The notes beneath the pieces were generated by a model. It was not told the origin of the DNA. It worked only from the letters and a program-made list of their open reading frames with translations, and ran no database searches. Made by a program: the position numbers and the translations under genes. From Croceivirga radicis (GTDB lineage Bacteria; Bacteroidota; Bacteroidia; Flavobacteriales; Flavobacteriaceae), in contig NZ_MTBC01000003.1 in the NCBI RefSeq assembly GCF_002072105.2, forward strand, positions 62,001 through 126,000: DNA of 64,000 nt. Direction: 5' to 3'. Positions 43,081 through 52,095 of the stretch are shown piece by piece (the first letter of the stretch is position 1; every line of letters begins with the position of its first letter).

Positions 43081-44082
43081 CTAAAAAATGGTGTTTAATA
43101 ACTCCTTAAGCAAATCTGCTTGAGACAGGTTACTCGCGCCTAAACCTTTACCCTTTAAATCTAGTTCTCGTAAGCCAGAAATAATGGAACTAATTTTTTT
43201 CATAGGGTAATTTCTTGCTGCAGTTTGGTATTCTTTTACAAAAAATGGACTTATTCTTAGGGCACTTGCAACGGCTTTTTGCGAGTGGTCTTTTAAGCCA
43301 TGATATTCCAATAGTTGGGCAAAGAAAGAATTTAATAAAGACACGGTTAACAAAAAGGGATTGTCTTTTGGATTTTGTGCAAAATAGGCTACAATTTGCG
43401 CAGCCTTTTTAAAATCGCGTTCCCCCACTGCTTTTTTTAATTCAAAATTGTTGTAGTCTTTACTTATACCAATATGGGTTTCTATATGGTCTGCAGATAT
43501 TTCAATGTCTTTGGATAATACCAAGAACAATTTTTCCAATTCATTATTGATTTTACTTAAATCTGTACCTAAAAACTCCACCAGTAATGCTGCAGCTTTA
43601 GGTGTAATTTTATAACCTTTGCCGGCCAGTACTTTTCTTATCCAATCTGCAACTTGATTCTCGTATAACTTTTTACTTTCTAATAGCACACCATTTTTGG
43701 CAATGGTTTTATATACTTTTTTTCGTTTGTCTAGTTTTTTATACTTGTAATTAATAACCAATACGGTAGATGGTTGTGGATTGCTTGCGTAAGCATCTAG
43801 TTGATCTATAGTCCTAGATAAATGTTGGGCTTCTTTTACCAAAACAACCTGGTATTCTGCCATCATAGGAAAACGCTTGGCATTTTCTACAATTTGATCT
43901 ATAGTTGTGTCCTTACCATACAAGGTCATTTGATTAAAACCTCTTTCGTCTTCCGTGAGCACGTTATTGGCTATATAATCTGTTAATTTATCTATATAAT
44001 AAGGCTCCTCTCCCATAAAAAAATAGATTGGTTTTATATTTCTATTTTTAATGTCAGAGACAATCTTTTTTACTTCTTCCAT
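43081..44082 (-). CDS. holA: DNA polymerase III subunit delta
   Basis: A 333-residue clamp-loader subunit that opens the beta clamp. The family pattern is KPIYFFMGEEPYYIDKLTDYI at the N-terminus (an ATPase-like domain without functional P-loop), YQVVLVKEAQHL, and VLVINYKYKKLDKRKK. A central VADWIRKVLAGKGYKITPKAAALLVEFLGTDL segment follows, with a helical collar domain at the end. Typical length is 340. It is divergent from the orphan HsdR-N gene, with only 26 bases between the two starts, a neighbourhood I recall as recurrent in Bacteroidota. Confidence 0.94.
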   Translation of the reverse strand: MEEVKKIVSDIKNRNIKPIYFFMGEEPYYIDKLTDYIANNVLTEDERGFNQMTLYGKDTTIDQIVENAKRFPMMAEYQVVLVKEAQHLSRTIDQLDAYASNPQPSTVLVINYKYKKLDKRKKVYKTIAKNGVLLESKKLYENQVADWIRKVLAGKGYKITPKAAALLVEFLGTDLSKINNELEKLFLVLSKDIEISADHIETHIGISKDYNNFELKKAVGERDFKKAAQIVAYFAQNPKDNPFLLTVSLLNSFFAQLLEYHGLKDHSQKAVASALRISPFFVKEYQTAARNYPMKKISSIISGLRELDLKGKGLGASNLSQADLLKELLNTIF

Positions 44083-44108
44083 TTAAAAAAAAACTGGACT
44101 TTTGCGCT

Positions 44109-44555
44109 ATGCAAGTTTTAAATTTCGATTCATTTCAGTTTCGGTTTAAAAATACCGAAAATAGACTCCATATTTTTGACATTATCCGAAAAAAATTTGT
44201 GGTACTGCAACCAGAAGAATGGGTTAGACAGCACGTTGTACATCATTTAATAGAAATTAAGAAATACCCCGTTTCCCTAATAAATGTAGAAAAGCAATTA
44301 ATTATCAATGGCTTAAAAAAAAGATATGACGTGGTTGTATTTAAACCAAACGGTAAAATAGCCTTGTTAGTAGAATGCAAAGCACCCATGGTTACTATTG
44401 ACCAAAACACATTTAACCAAATTGCTATTTATAATTTAAATGCAGATGCCGATTATTTAATGGTAACAAACGGATTGCAGCATTACTACTGTTTAATGAA
44501 CATAGAAACGGAAAATTATACTTTTCTAAAGGATATTCCTGATTTTAGCCGTTAA
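44109..44555 (+). CDS. Orphan HsdR N-terminal-like PD-(D/E)XK nuclease domain protein
   Basis: A 148-residue protein matching the N-terminal domain of type I restriction enzyme R subunits. The nuclease residues are D74 (KRYDVVVF) and E89-x-K91 (LLVECKAP), the full PD-(D/E)XK set, followed by TFNQIAIYNLNADADYLMVTNG. No helicase domain, methylase or specificity subunit is present, so it is not a restriction system. Divergent from holA and followed 12 bases later by a glycosyltransferase gene, it may act in replication-linked DNA processing. That role is inferred from position only. Confidence 0.85.
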   Translation: MQVLNFDSFQFRFKNTENRLHIFDIIRKKFVVLQPEEWVRQHVVHHLIEIKKYPVSLINVEKQLIINGLKKRYDVVVFKPNGKIALLVECKAPMVTIDQNTFNQIAIYNLNADADYLMVTNGLQHYYCLMNIETENYTFLKDIPDFSR

Positions 44556-44567
44556 TTTGCACCCGTT

Positions 44568-45569
44568 TTGAATATCGCAATCGTCATATTAAACTGGAAT
44601 GGTGCAGCCCTTTTAAAAGAGTATTTACCCAATGTAATCAACTACTCTAAAGAAGCTAGGATCTACGTGATAGATAATGCTTCTACGGATAACTCCGTTG
44701 CACTAATAGAGACTGATTTCCCCACGGTTAACTGCATCGTAAACAAGGAGAATTTTGGTTTTGCCGGAGGTTACAACCAAGGCCTTAAACATATTGATGC
44801 CGATCTGTATTGCTTACTCAATTCTGATGTAGCCGTTAGCAAAGGTTGGCTATCCCCTATAATAGAAACATTTTTAAACAAACCCCAAATAGCTATTGCC
44901 CAACCTAAAATTTTAGATTTAAAACAACCAGAATATTTTGAGTATGCTGGTGCGGGAGGCGGTTTTATAGATGCCTTTGGATATCCTTTTTGTAGAGGTA
45001 GAATTTTTCAGACCATTGAGAAAGACCAAGGGCAATATGACGATTCTATTGAAATATTTTGGGCAACTGGTGCCTGCATGTTCATTAGGAAAAATGTATT
45101 TAACGCCTTAAAAGGGTTTGATGAGGACTATTTTGCACACCAAGAAGAAATAGACTTATGTTGGCGTGCTAAAAATATAGGTCACAAAATTTATTATATA
45201 GGGGCTAGTCATGTTTTTCATTTAGGTGGGTTTACCCTTAAAAACAGTAACCCCCACAAGACCTTTTTAAACTTTAGGAATTCGTTATACTCCATCACAA
45301 AAAATTTACCAACCAATAAGGCAATTGGTATTGTTTTTATACGACTAATCTTGGACGGTATAGCGGCAGCACGGTTTTTACTACAACTTAGAGGCCTACA
45401 TGCATGGGCTATTTTACGCGCGCATTTTAGCTTTTATGCCAACTTTCACAAGATGTATAAAAAGCGGGAAAAAGCTAATTTTATATTAAAATACCATTTC
45501 GTGAAATCCATAGTTTGGTCTTACTTCGTATATCAAATAAGGTATTTTAACAATTTAGTAAAAGATTAA
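44568..45569 (+). CDS. Family 2 glycosyltransferase
   Basis: A 333-residue GT-A transferase of the rhamnosyltransferase-like GT2 group. It has the opening AIVILNWNG, the nucleotide-binding VIDNASTDNS, FGFAGGYNQGL, the metal-binding LLNSDVA, GACMFIRKNVF, and the acceptor-side GFDEDYFAHQEEIDLCWRA. It probably adds a sugar to a surface polysaccharide. The start codon is TTG at 44568: an in-frame stop lies at 44553-44555 (the stop of the preceding gene) and no ATG or GTG occurs before the first beta strand. A helical C-terminal part (about 230-333) may touch the membrane. Confidence 0.93.
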   Translation: MNIAIVILNWNGAALLKEYLPNVINYSKEARIYVIDNASTDNSVALIETDFPTVNCIVNKENFGFAGGYNQGLKHIDADLYCLLNSDVAVSKGWLSPIIETFLNKPQIAIAQPKILDLKQPEYFEYAGAGGGFIDAFGYPFCRGRIFQTIEKDQGQYDDSIEIFWATGACMFIRKNVFNALKGFDEDYFAHQEEIDLCWRAKNIGHKIYYIGASHVFHLGGFTLKNSNPHKTFLNFRNSLYSITKNLPTNKAIGIVFIRLILDGIAAARFLLQLRGLHAWAILRAHFSFYANFHKMYKKREKANFILKYHFVKSIVWSYFVYQIRYFNNLVKD

Positions 45570-45602
45570 CTAAGGCTAAATGTTAATACCTGTCAATTTG
45601 CA

Positions 45603-45610
45603 TAATTTTG
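45603..45610 (+). promoter_or_regulatory. Candidate -7 box for the OmpA lipoprotein gene
   Basis: TAATTTTG fits TAnnTTTG and lies 34 bases before the ATG. No convincing -33 box was seen, so the call is weak. Confidence 0.3.
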
Positions 45611-45644
45611 GATTGACTAGCGAAAATTTAAATTTAAAATAATT

Positions 45645-46517
45645 ATGAAAAAAATAGTACTAGGTACTTTAGGAATTGCCCTTTTATTAGGGTCCTGTGT
45701 TTCACAAAAGAAATACGCAGATTTAGAAGCAAAGCATAAAGAAACACAAGATTTATTAAACTCTGCAACGGTAAAGCTTAACGATTGTTTGGATGAAAAA
45801 GCAACGGCTACATCCAAAATGAACGCATTAGAAGAGCAAAACGCTTTCTTAAAGGCCAACAATCAAGAGTTGATCAACAACATGGGAGATTTAACTACGT
45901 TGACTGCAAAAGGTGCAGAAAACCTAGAAAAATCCTTAGAAAGCCTAAGAGAGAAAGATTTAACCATTCGCAAGTTACAAGATGCTGTTACAAGAAGAGA
46001 TTCTGTAAACCTATCTTTAGTACAAAGCCTTAAAGGTGTTCTTGGAAACCTTGATGATGAGGATATTGAAGTGTCTGTAGAAAAAGGTGTAGTTTTTGTT
46101 TCTATCTCTGATAAATTATTATTTAGAAGTGGAAGTTACAATGTAACTGCAGAAGCTAAGCAAGTACTAGGAAAAGTTGCAAAAGTGGTAAACAATAAGC
46201 CAGATTTTGAATTCTTGGTAGAAGGCCATACAGACAACGTACCTTACCGTAAAGGTGTTTTATTAGACAACTGGGATTTAAGTGCTAAAAGAGCAACTTC
46301 TGTTGTAAGAATTTTACAGAACGATTTTGGTGTGGATCCAGCAAGAATGACAGCTGCAGGACGTAGCTACTACGTACCATTGGTAAGCAATGATTCTTCT
46401 GCTAACCGAGGCAAGAATAGAAGAACAAGAATTGTTGTACTTCCAAAGTTAGACCAATTCTATAGCATGATCGAAGAAGGAATGAAAGATCCTGCAATTG
46501 GCGGAAGCGGAAAATAA
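45645..46517 (+). CDS. OmpA-family lipoprotein
   Basis: A 290-residue peptidoglycan-linked lipoprotein. The lipobox LGSC gives lipidation at C18. A long coiled coil follows (about 22-125, KKYADLEAKHKETQDLL). The OmpA C-terminal domain (about 150-270) has GHTDN with D197 and LSAKRA with R216, the residues that bind diaminopimelate. The tail is NRGKNRRTRIVVLPKLDQF. It should tether the outer membrane to the cell wall. A second, degenerate relative is encoded at 55049. A strong terminator follows. Confidence 0.94.
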   Translation: MKKIVLGTLGIALLLGSCVSQKKYADLEAKHKETQDLLNSATVKLNDCLDEKATATSKMNALEEQNAFLKANNQELINNMGDLTTLTAKGAENLEKSLESLREKDLTIRKLQDAVTRRDSVNLSLVQSLKGVLGNLDDEDIEVSVEKGVVFVSISDKLLFRSGSYNVTAEAKQVLGKVAKVVNNKPDFEFLVEGHTDNVPYRKGVLLDNWDLSAKRATSVVRILQNDFGVDPARMTAAGRSYYVPLVSNDSSANRGKNRRTRIVVLPKLDQFYSMIEEGMKDPAIGGSGK

Positions 46518-46545
46518 TTTAAGGAAATTACCTTATAACTTTATT

Positions 46546-46576
46546 AGCGGCTCATAAATATGAGCCGCTTTTTTTT
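46546..46576 (+). terminator. Rho-independent terminator after the OmpA lipoprotein gene
   Basis: A perfect 10-base stem AGCGGCTCAT/ATGAGCCGCT with a 4-base loop is followed by a T-run that reaches the stop codon of the convergent YciO gene. Confidence 0.9.
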
Positions 46577-47195
46577 ATAGAATATCTAGATTACCCTTAC
46601 CTTCCCTAATCACAACTGGCTCGCCTTCAGATAAATCTATAATGGTAGAAGCAATGTTATCCCCATAGCCCCCATCTATTACTATATCTACAAGGTTGTT
46701 CCACTTTTCTAAAATTAATTCTGGGTCTGTGGTGTACTCCAAAATATCATCATCATCTCGTATTGAGGTAGATACTATTGGGTTACCCAATTCTGTTACT
46801 ATAGTCTTGGCAATAGTATTATCTGGTACCCGTATACCCACTGTTTTCTTTTTCTTAAAGTCTTTTGGTAAATTATTACTTCCGGGGAGAATAAAGGTGT
46901 ATGGTCCTGGTAAGGCCCTTTTTAAGATTTTAAACGTGCTTGTATCTATCTGCTTTACGTAATCTGACAGGTTACTTAAATCTGGACAAATAAAAGACCA
47001 ATTGGCTTTTGCCAATTTCACACCCTTTATACGAGCTATTTTCTCTAAAGCCCTTGAGTTGGTAATGTCGCAACCCAATCCATAAACCGTGTCTGTTGGG
47101 TAGATTATCAACCCTCCTTTTCTTAACACGTTTACAATTTTAGCTATTTTCCTAGGGTCAGGATTATCATTATATAATTTAATAAATTCAGCCAT
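46575..47195 (-). CDS. yciO: YrdC/Sua5 family protein, YciO subgroup
   Basis: A 206-residue YrdC-fold protein, the family that makes threonylcarbamoyl-AMP for the tRNA t6A modification. It has GGLIIYPTDTVYGLGCDI, the PGPYTFIL segment, and GIRVPDN, with VVIREG near the end. Its length and segments such as NDNPDPRKIAKIV match E. coli YciO better than TsaC. YciO's role is less sure, because it can be a paralogue not essential for t6A. No second Sua5 gene is in the window, so it may be the working enzyme. It stands alone, reading toward the OmpA terminator. Confidence 0.85.
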   Translation of the reverse strand: MAEFIKLYNDNPDPRKIAKIVNVLRKGGLIIYPTDTVYGLGCDITNSRALEKIARIKGVKLAKANWSFICPDLSNLSDYVKQIDTSTFKILKRALPGPYTFILPGSNNLPKDFKKKKTVGIRVPDNTIAKTIVTELGNPIVSTSIRDDDDILEYTTDPELILEKWNNLVDIVIDGGYGDNIASTIIDLSEGEPVVIREGKGNLDIL

Positions 47196-47268
47196 TTGTA
47201 TTCTTTTTCCTACTTTTTTTATACTTATTCCTACATAAAACCGTTATGGTATTCCCAATACTCCCATA

Positions 47269-49095
47269 ATGCATACAATTAAAGGTCGCATTTTACTAGC
47301 ATTTGCAGCGCTTTGTTTATTAACTACACCTGTAATATTGTTCTATTTTAGTTCATCAGAGAAAATAAACTTAGCGCATAATATTAAAGAACAAGTAGAT
47401 GTTTTTAATATTAATAGACTTAAAGTACTTAATGTTTACAATCAAATACTGGAGTCTGATTCTAAGTTAGATGCTTTTTATTTAGAAAGCAGTACTAACA
47501 ATATAAAAAAATACCAACAATTTTATGCCAATGCATTAAATGCCCTAGTTGCACTAAAAGAAAATCAACAATTAACCAGTCAGGTGGTTGAGCTCCGGTT
47601 AGAAACCATAGAACAGCGACTTACCTTATTAAATACCAATGTAAACGAATTGATTCGTTTAAAAAGAAAGCGAGGTTTTAAAGATTACGGATTGGAAGGT
47701 AATATGCGTAGCCAAATTCATCAATTGGAAAATGTAACCAGTATAAGCCTTAGCGAAAACCTTATGTTGAGAAGAAGGGAAAAGGATTTCTTTTTACGGG
47801 GAGATTTGCACTATGCCAATCTGTTAAACCAACATGCAGACAGTCTAATAGAAAGAATGGCCGCTAACTTTGATGAGAACCATAAAGCTATAATTGTCCT
47901 AAATCGATATAAAGAAATATTTAACGACATAGTTAAAATAGAATCTGCCATTGGCAACGAAAATGCTGGTTTAGTTTACAATATCCATGAACTATCCAAT
48001 CAATTGGATCAAGATGTTGAGAGTTTACATGGAGTTTTAAAAGAAGATCTTACGCTATTATCCAAGGGTATTCGAAATTTTATAATACTCTTTCTATTGA
48101 TAACTATTTTATTCCTAGTTGCTTTTGCCTTTATATTTTCAAATTACATAACCAAACCCATTAAGTTGCTAATTGAAGATATGAATCGTGTAATTGCGAA
48201 TAAGTTTAAAACAGAAACTGCTATACAAACCAAAAGCAGTACGCAAGAAATACTACAGCTTAAAACAAGTTATACCAAACTTACTGAAACTATTAAGGAT
48301 CAAGTAAATGCCTTAAACATAAAAAACGCTGAGCTAGAACGTTTAAATGGTAAACTAAAGGAATCTGAGGTAGAACTTAAAGATGCCTCTCAAATAAAGG
48401 ATAAATTTTTCTCAATTATTTCTCACGATCTTAAGGGTTATACTAGTAACATTGTATCTATGACGCAAGTTTTGAATGCCAATACCAAACTTACAGGAGA
48501 AGAAAGACGAGTTTTTGGTAGTCATTTACAAGATACCGCGCAAAACCTTCAGTTATTGTTAGATAACCTTTTAAACTGGGCAAAAAATCAAATGAACGAT
48601 AAAAATCTAAATAAGCGTTCTTTTGATATCAATAAAGTTTTAGAAAAAAATGTAGAACTAATTCGTGAGGTAGCCATCCGAAAAAACATTACTTTGAACA
48701 TAGACCATAAAGCTATTTTAAAGGGATACGCCGATAAAGATATGGTAGATTTTGTTGTAAGAAACTTATTGAGCAACGCACTTAAATTTACCCCAGAAGG
48801 AGAAAGTATAACTGTGGCCGCAACAGAAAAAGAACATGAGCTGGCCATTACCATAAAAGACACTGGCGTAGGCATGACCAAAACCCAAATTAAAGAACTT
48901 TTAAACGCCAATACACAGGCAATAAGCACAAAAGGAACAAACAACGAAGAAGGCAATGGTCTTGGTTTTGGAATATGCTTGGATTTTATAAAACGAAATG
49001 GTGGTAAAATAATTATAGATTCTAAAGTTGGGGTTGGTAGTAGTTTTACCTTTACCATTCCTACCCAATTATCTAGAACTAGCATTTTGAACTAG
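47269..49095 (+). CDS. Membrane-bound sensor histidine kinase
   Basis: A 608-residue kinase. Transmembrane helix 1 is about residues 8-27 (LLAFAALCLLTTPVILFYF). The periplasmic part (about 30-265) is all-helical (VDVFNINRLKVLNVYNQI). Helix 2 is about 268-290 (FIILFLLITILFLVAFAFIF), followed by a HAMP-like segment and a coiled coil. The HisKA phospho-acceptor is H386 in ISHDLKG. The ATPase has N box NLLSNALKFTPEG, G1 DTGVGM and G2 GNGLGFGICLDF. No partner regulator is adjacent. Its stop is two bases from that of the convergent helicase gene. Confidence 0.93.
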   Translation: MHTIKGRILLAFAALCLLTTPVILFYFSSSEKINLAHNIKEQVDVFNINRLKVLNVYNQILESDSKLDAFYLESSTNNIKKYQQFYANALNALVALKENQQLTSQVVELRLETIEQRLTLLNTNVNELIRLKRKRGFKDYGLEGNMRSQIHQLENVTSISLSENLMLRRREKDFFLRGDLHYANLLNQHADSLIERMAANFDENHKAIIVLNRYKEIFNDIVKIESAIGNENAGLVYNIHELSNQLDQDVESLHGVLKEDLTLLSKGIRNFIILFLLITILFLVAFAFIFSNYITKPIKLLIEDMNRVIANKFKTETAIQTKSSTQEILQLKTSYTKLTETIKDQVNALNIKNAELERLNGKLKESEVELKDASQIKDKFFSIISHDLKGYTSNIVSMTQVLNANTKLTGEERRVFGSHLQDTAQNLQLLLDNLLNWAKNQMNDKNLNKRSFDINKVLEKNVELIREVAIRKNITLNIDHKAILKGYADKDMVDFVVRNLLSNALKFTPEGESITVAATEKEHELAITIKDTGVGMTKTQIKELLNANTQAISTKGTNNEEGNGLGFGICLDFIKRNGGKIIIDSKVGVGSSFTFTIPTQLSRTSILN

Positions 49096-49097
49096 AT

Positions 49098-51422
49098 CTA
49101 ACCTATAACTTCCAATTTGGCAAAACGTAGCAGTAGTTTCTTGATATTTCCACTATCAAACCGTATTTCTGCTTTTTTATCGTTACCCACCCCCTCAATA
49201 TTCAACACCTTACCCCTACCAAATCGGGTATGGTTTACTAAGGCACCTTGCACCAAGTTGTCTGGTACGCTATTCGTGTTTGCAGAACTTTCACTTAAGT
49301 TGGGTTTAAGTTTACGCAAACGCCTTAACTGGTTTTCATTAGGTTTTGGTGCACTTGGTGGTATTCCTGTCTTTGGTTTTACCTGCCTAAGCTTGCTTTT
49401 ATCAACATCTCCCCAAATATTATCTTTTAGCATAGACTTGTAGCGGTACCCATCGTTTACAGGGACCAGACTCTCAATGTATTGTTCATCTATTTCTTCT
49501 ATAAAACGGCTAGGCTCTGCATCTATTAACTTACCCCATCTATACCTGTTCTGGGTATAGGTTAAATAAGCTTGCTTTTCTGCTCTTGTCAAGGCTACAT
49601 AAAACAGACGTCGCTCCTCCTCTAGTTCACTTCTGGTGTTCATGCTCATGGCAGAAGGAAACAAATCTTCCTCCATACCAACAATATACACATATGGGAA
49701 CTCTAAACCTTTGGCCAAATGTATGGTCATAAGTGCCACCCGGTCATCATCTTCGGTATCCTTATCCATATCCGTGGCTAGGGCTACGTCTTCCAAGAAT
49801 TCTGTTAAACTACCTGTGGCGTCGGCAACTTCTTTTTGCCCTTCAACAAAATCTTTAACACCATTTAATAGTTCTTCTATATTTTCCATACGGGCAATAC
49901 CTTCTGGAGTGCCGTCTTTTTTAAACTCTAACAGCAAGCCTGTCTTCTTGGCAACATGCTCTGCCAAGGCAAAGGCATCCGCAGCTTCGTTCATAATTTG
50001 GAAGCTTTTTATCATGGTCACAAAATCGCCCAGTTTACGTTGTGTGCCAGAATTTATCTTAAGGTTTATTCGGTCCAAATTCTCCATCACCTCAAAAATA
50101 GACCTTCCGTAGTGGTTGGCTGCCACCGTTAATTTATCTACAGTTGTAGAACCAATGCCCCTAGCCGGAAAATTGATTACCCTTTTTAAGGCTTCTTCAT
50201 CTTTTGGATTGATGATCAAACGTAAATACGCTAAAACATCCTTTATTTCTTTTCGCTGGTAAAAGGATAGGCCTCCGTAAATACGATAGGGAATATCTCG
50301 TTTACGCAAAGCGTCTTCTATGGCCCTAGATTGGGAATTGGTACGGTATAAAACGGCAAATTCTCCATTGGGTAATTGCTGTTGCATCTTGTGTTCAAAA
50401 ATAGAACCCGCTACATACCTGCCCTCTTCCGCATCTGTAGGACTGCGATGTACTATGATTTTGTTACCTTCATCATTGGAGGTCCAAACAACTTTTTCTA
50501 ACTGATTTTTATTCTTTTCAATAACCGAATTGGCAGCGTTGACAATATTCTTGGTAGAACGATAGTTCTGCTCCAAACGATATACCTTGGCGTCTGAATA
50601 GTCTCTTTGAAAGTTAAGGATGTTGCTGATATTAGCCCCCCTAAAAGAATAAATACTCTGGGCATCGTCTCCCACTACACAAATGTTATGGTAACGATCG
50701 GCCAATGCCTTTACAATCAAATATTGTGAGTGGTTGGTATCTTGGTACTCATCTACCAATATATATTTAAATCGGTCTTGGTACTTCATCAAAACCTCTG
50801 GAAAACGATTTAACAACTCATTGGTGCGTAACAACAAATCATCAAAATCCATAGCCCCCGCCTTAAAGCATCGATCTACATAATTTTTATAAATTTCGCC
50901 AAGACGTGGCCGTTTTGCCATGGCATCTGCCTCTATTAACTCTGGGTTGTTAAAATAGGCCTTAACCGTTATAAGGCTATTCTTAAACGAAGAAATCCGG
51001 TTTTGTACCTGTTTATATTTATAAATATCTTTATCTAACCCCATTTCTTTGATAATGGAGGCAATTAAACGTTGTGAATCTTGAGTGTCATAAATGGTAA
51101 AATTGCTTGGAAAACCCAATTTGTCTCCATCATAACGCAAAAGCTTAGCAAAAACAGAATGGAATGTTCCCATCCAAAGATTTTTAGCTTCTGAATTACC
51201 TACTATGGCAGCTATACGATGTTTCATTTCTCTTGCTGCTTTATTGGTAAAGGTCAAGGCTAAAATGTTAAAGGAATCTACACCTTGTTCCATTAAATGG
51301 GCAATCCTATATGTTAACACCCTTGTTTTACCAGAACCCGCACCTGCAATGACCATTAACGGTCCCTCTTTATGCAAAACAGGACCTCTCTGGGCATCGT
51401 TCAATTCATCTATATAAGACAT
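49098..51422 (-). CDS. uvrD: ATP-dependent DNA helicase UvrD/PcrA
   Basis: A 774-residue superfamily 1A helicase used in excision and mismatch repair and in removing stalled RNA polymerase. Walker A is AGAGSGKT (26-33). Motif II is DEYQDTNHSQY, motif III GDDAQSIYSFRGA, motif IV region YRLEQNYRST, motif V TIHLAKGLEFPYV, and motif VI RRLFYVALTRAE. The C-terminal Tudor-like domain (VNHTRFGRGKVLNIEGV, last 55 residues) is the RNA-polymerase contact in PcrA/UvrD. It is a complete gene. The 3' ends of it and the histidine kinase gene nearly touch. Confidence 0.96.
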   Translation of the reverse strand: MSYIDELNDAQRGPVLHKEGPLMVIAGAGSGKTRVLTYRIAHLMEQGVDSFNILALTFTNKAAREMKHRIAAIVGNSEAKNLWMGTFHSVFAKLLRYDGDKLGFPSNFTIYDTQDSQRLIASIIKEMGLDKDIYKYKQVQNRISSFKNSLITVKAYFNNPELIEADAMAKRPRLGEIYKNYVDRCFKAGAMDFDDLLLRTNELLNRFPEVLMKYQDRFKYILVDEYQDTNHSQYLIVKALADRYHNICVVGDDAQSIYSFRGANISNILNFQRDYSDAKVYRLEQNYRSTKNIVNAANSVIEKNKNQLEKVVWTSNDEGNKIIVHRSPTDAEEGRYVAGSIFEHKMQQQLPNGEFAVLYRTNSQSRAIEDALRKRDIPYRIYGGLSFYQRKEIKDVLAYLRLIINPKDEEALKRVINFPARGIGSTTVDKLTVAANHYGRSIFEVMENLDRINLKINSGTQRKLGDFVTMIKSFQIMNEAADAFALAEHVAKKTGLLLEFKKDGTPEGIARMENIEELLNGVKDFVEGQKEVADATGSLTEFLEDVALATDMDKDTEDDDRVALMTIHLAKGLEFPYVYIVGMEEDLFPSAMSMNTRSELEEERRLFYVALTRAEKQAYLTYTQNRYRWGKLIDAEPSRFIEEIDEQYIESLVPVNDGYRYKSMLKDNIWGDVDKSKLRQVKPKTGIPPSAPKPNENQLRRLRKLKPNLSESSANTNSVPDNLVQGALVNHTRFGRGKVLNIEGVGNDKKAEIRFDSGNIKKLLLRFAKLEVIG

Positions 51423-51547
51423 GTCTTTCTTAGCAATTTTAAACCAAACGTGAAATTAGCCATTCTTAAGCGGTTACTAAAATGTTGGTTGCATTAGTTT
51501 TAAACAGCAAGCATTACCTTAATTATTTTTTGAATACCTTAGAAGGC

Positions 51548-52084
51548 ATGAAAATGAACTTCTTACTTTTTTTCATGGGGCTATCCGTTATAACTTCTTA
51601 TGCCCAAGAAAAAACAACTGGCCCAATAATTGAAAATTATGGTGCGGTCTGGGCGGTTGAAAATGCCGATTATAAAGTTGATAAAACGTTAGCTTTAAAA
51701 GTGGTTTTTGATATTATGGGCAGTCCAGAAGACACGTCCGCCTTAAATAGAAGCATAGAAACAGCTGCTCGTTTTTTAAATATGCACGCACAGGCGGGCG
51801 TATCAAAAGAAGATTTAAAAGTAGCTTTAGTTGTGCATAATACCGCCTCTAAAGACGTAATGGACAACCCATTTTATGAAAAAAAATATGGAACTAAAAA
51901 TCCAAATAAAGAATTATTAGCTGCTTTAATGGATAATCAAGTTCAAATTATATTTTGTGGACAATCTTCCAATTCTAGAAACATACCCAAAGAGCAGCTT
52001 ATAGATGGTGTTCAATTATCATTATCTGCAATGACTGCTTTAATACAATTACAAGACCAAGGCTATAGACTTGTTAAATTTTAA
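51548..52084 (+). CDS. Exported DsrE-family protein
   Basis: A 178-residue protein with a signal peptide (NFLLFFMGLSVITSYAQ) and a DsrE/YchN-like Rossmann domain (ALKVVFDIMGSPED, DLKVALVVHNTASKDVM, VQIIFCGQSSNSRNIP). The single Cys in IIFCGQ occupies the conserved position of the sulfur carrier family. Role unknown; secreted DsrE proteins are poorly studied. I chose ATG 51548 (or 51554) because AGAAGG stands just upstream and the signal peptide starts there. A longer frame from 51482 adds a non-signal segment. Confidence 0.82.
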   Translation: MKMNFLLFFMGLSVITSYAQEKTTGPIIENYGAVWAVENADYKVDKTLALKVVFDIMGSPEDTSALNRSIETAARFLNMHAQAGVSKEDLKVALVVHNTASKDVMDNPFYEKKYGTKNPNKELLAALMDNQVQIIFCGQSSNSRNIPKEQLIDGVQLSLSAMTALIQLQDQGYRLVKF

Positions 52085-52095
52085 GTATCAATTTT

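Noticed and set aside
44109-44555. Type I restriction-modification system
   Set aside because: Only an HsdR N-terminal-like domain is present. Helicase, methylase and specificity subunits are absent from the surroundings.
48588-49085. 165-residue frame antisense to the histidine kinase gene
   Set aside because: It lies entirely inside the conserved kinase domain on the other strand and has no recognisable features, as do the other antisense frames in the window.
51482-51547. Upstream start for the DsrE-like gene
   Set aside because: The extra residues hide a normal signal peptide; the AGAAGG element before 51548 supports the later start.
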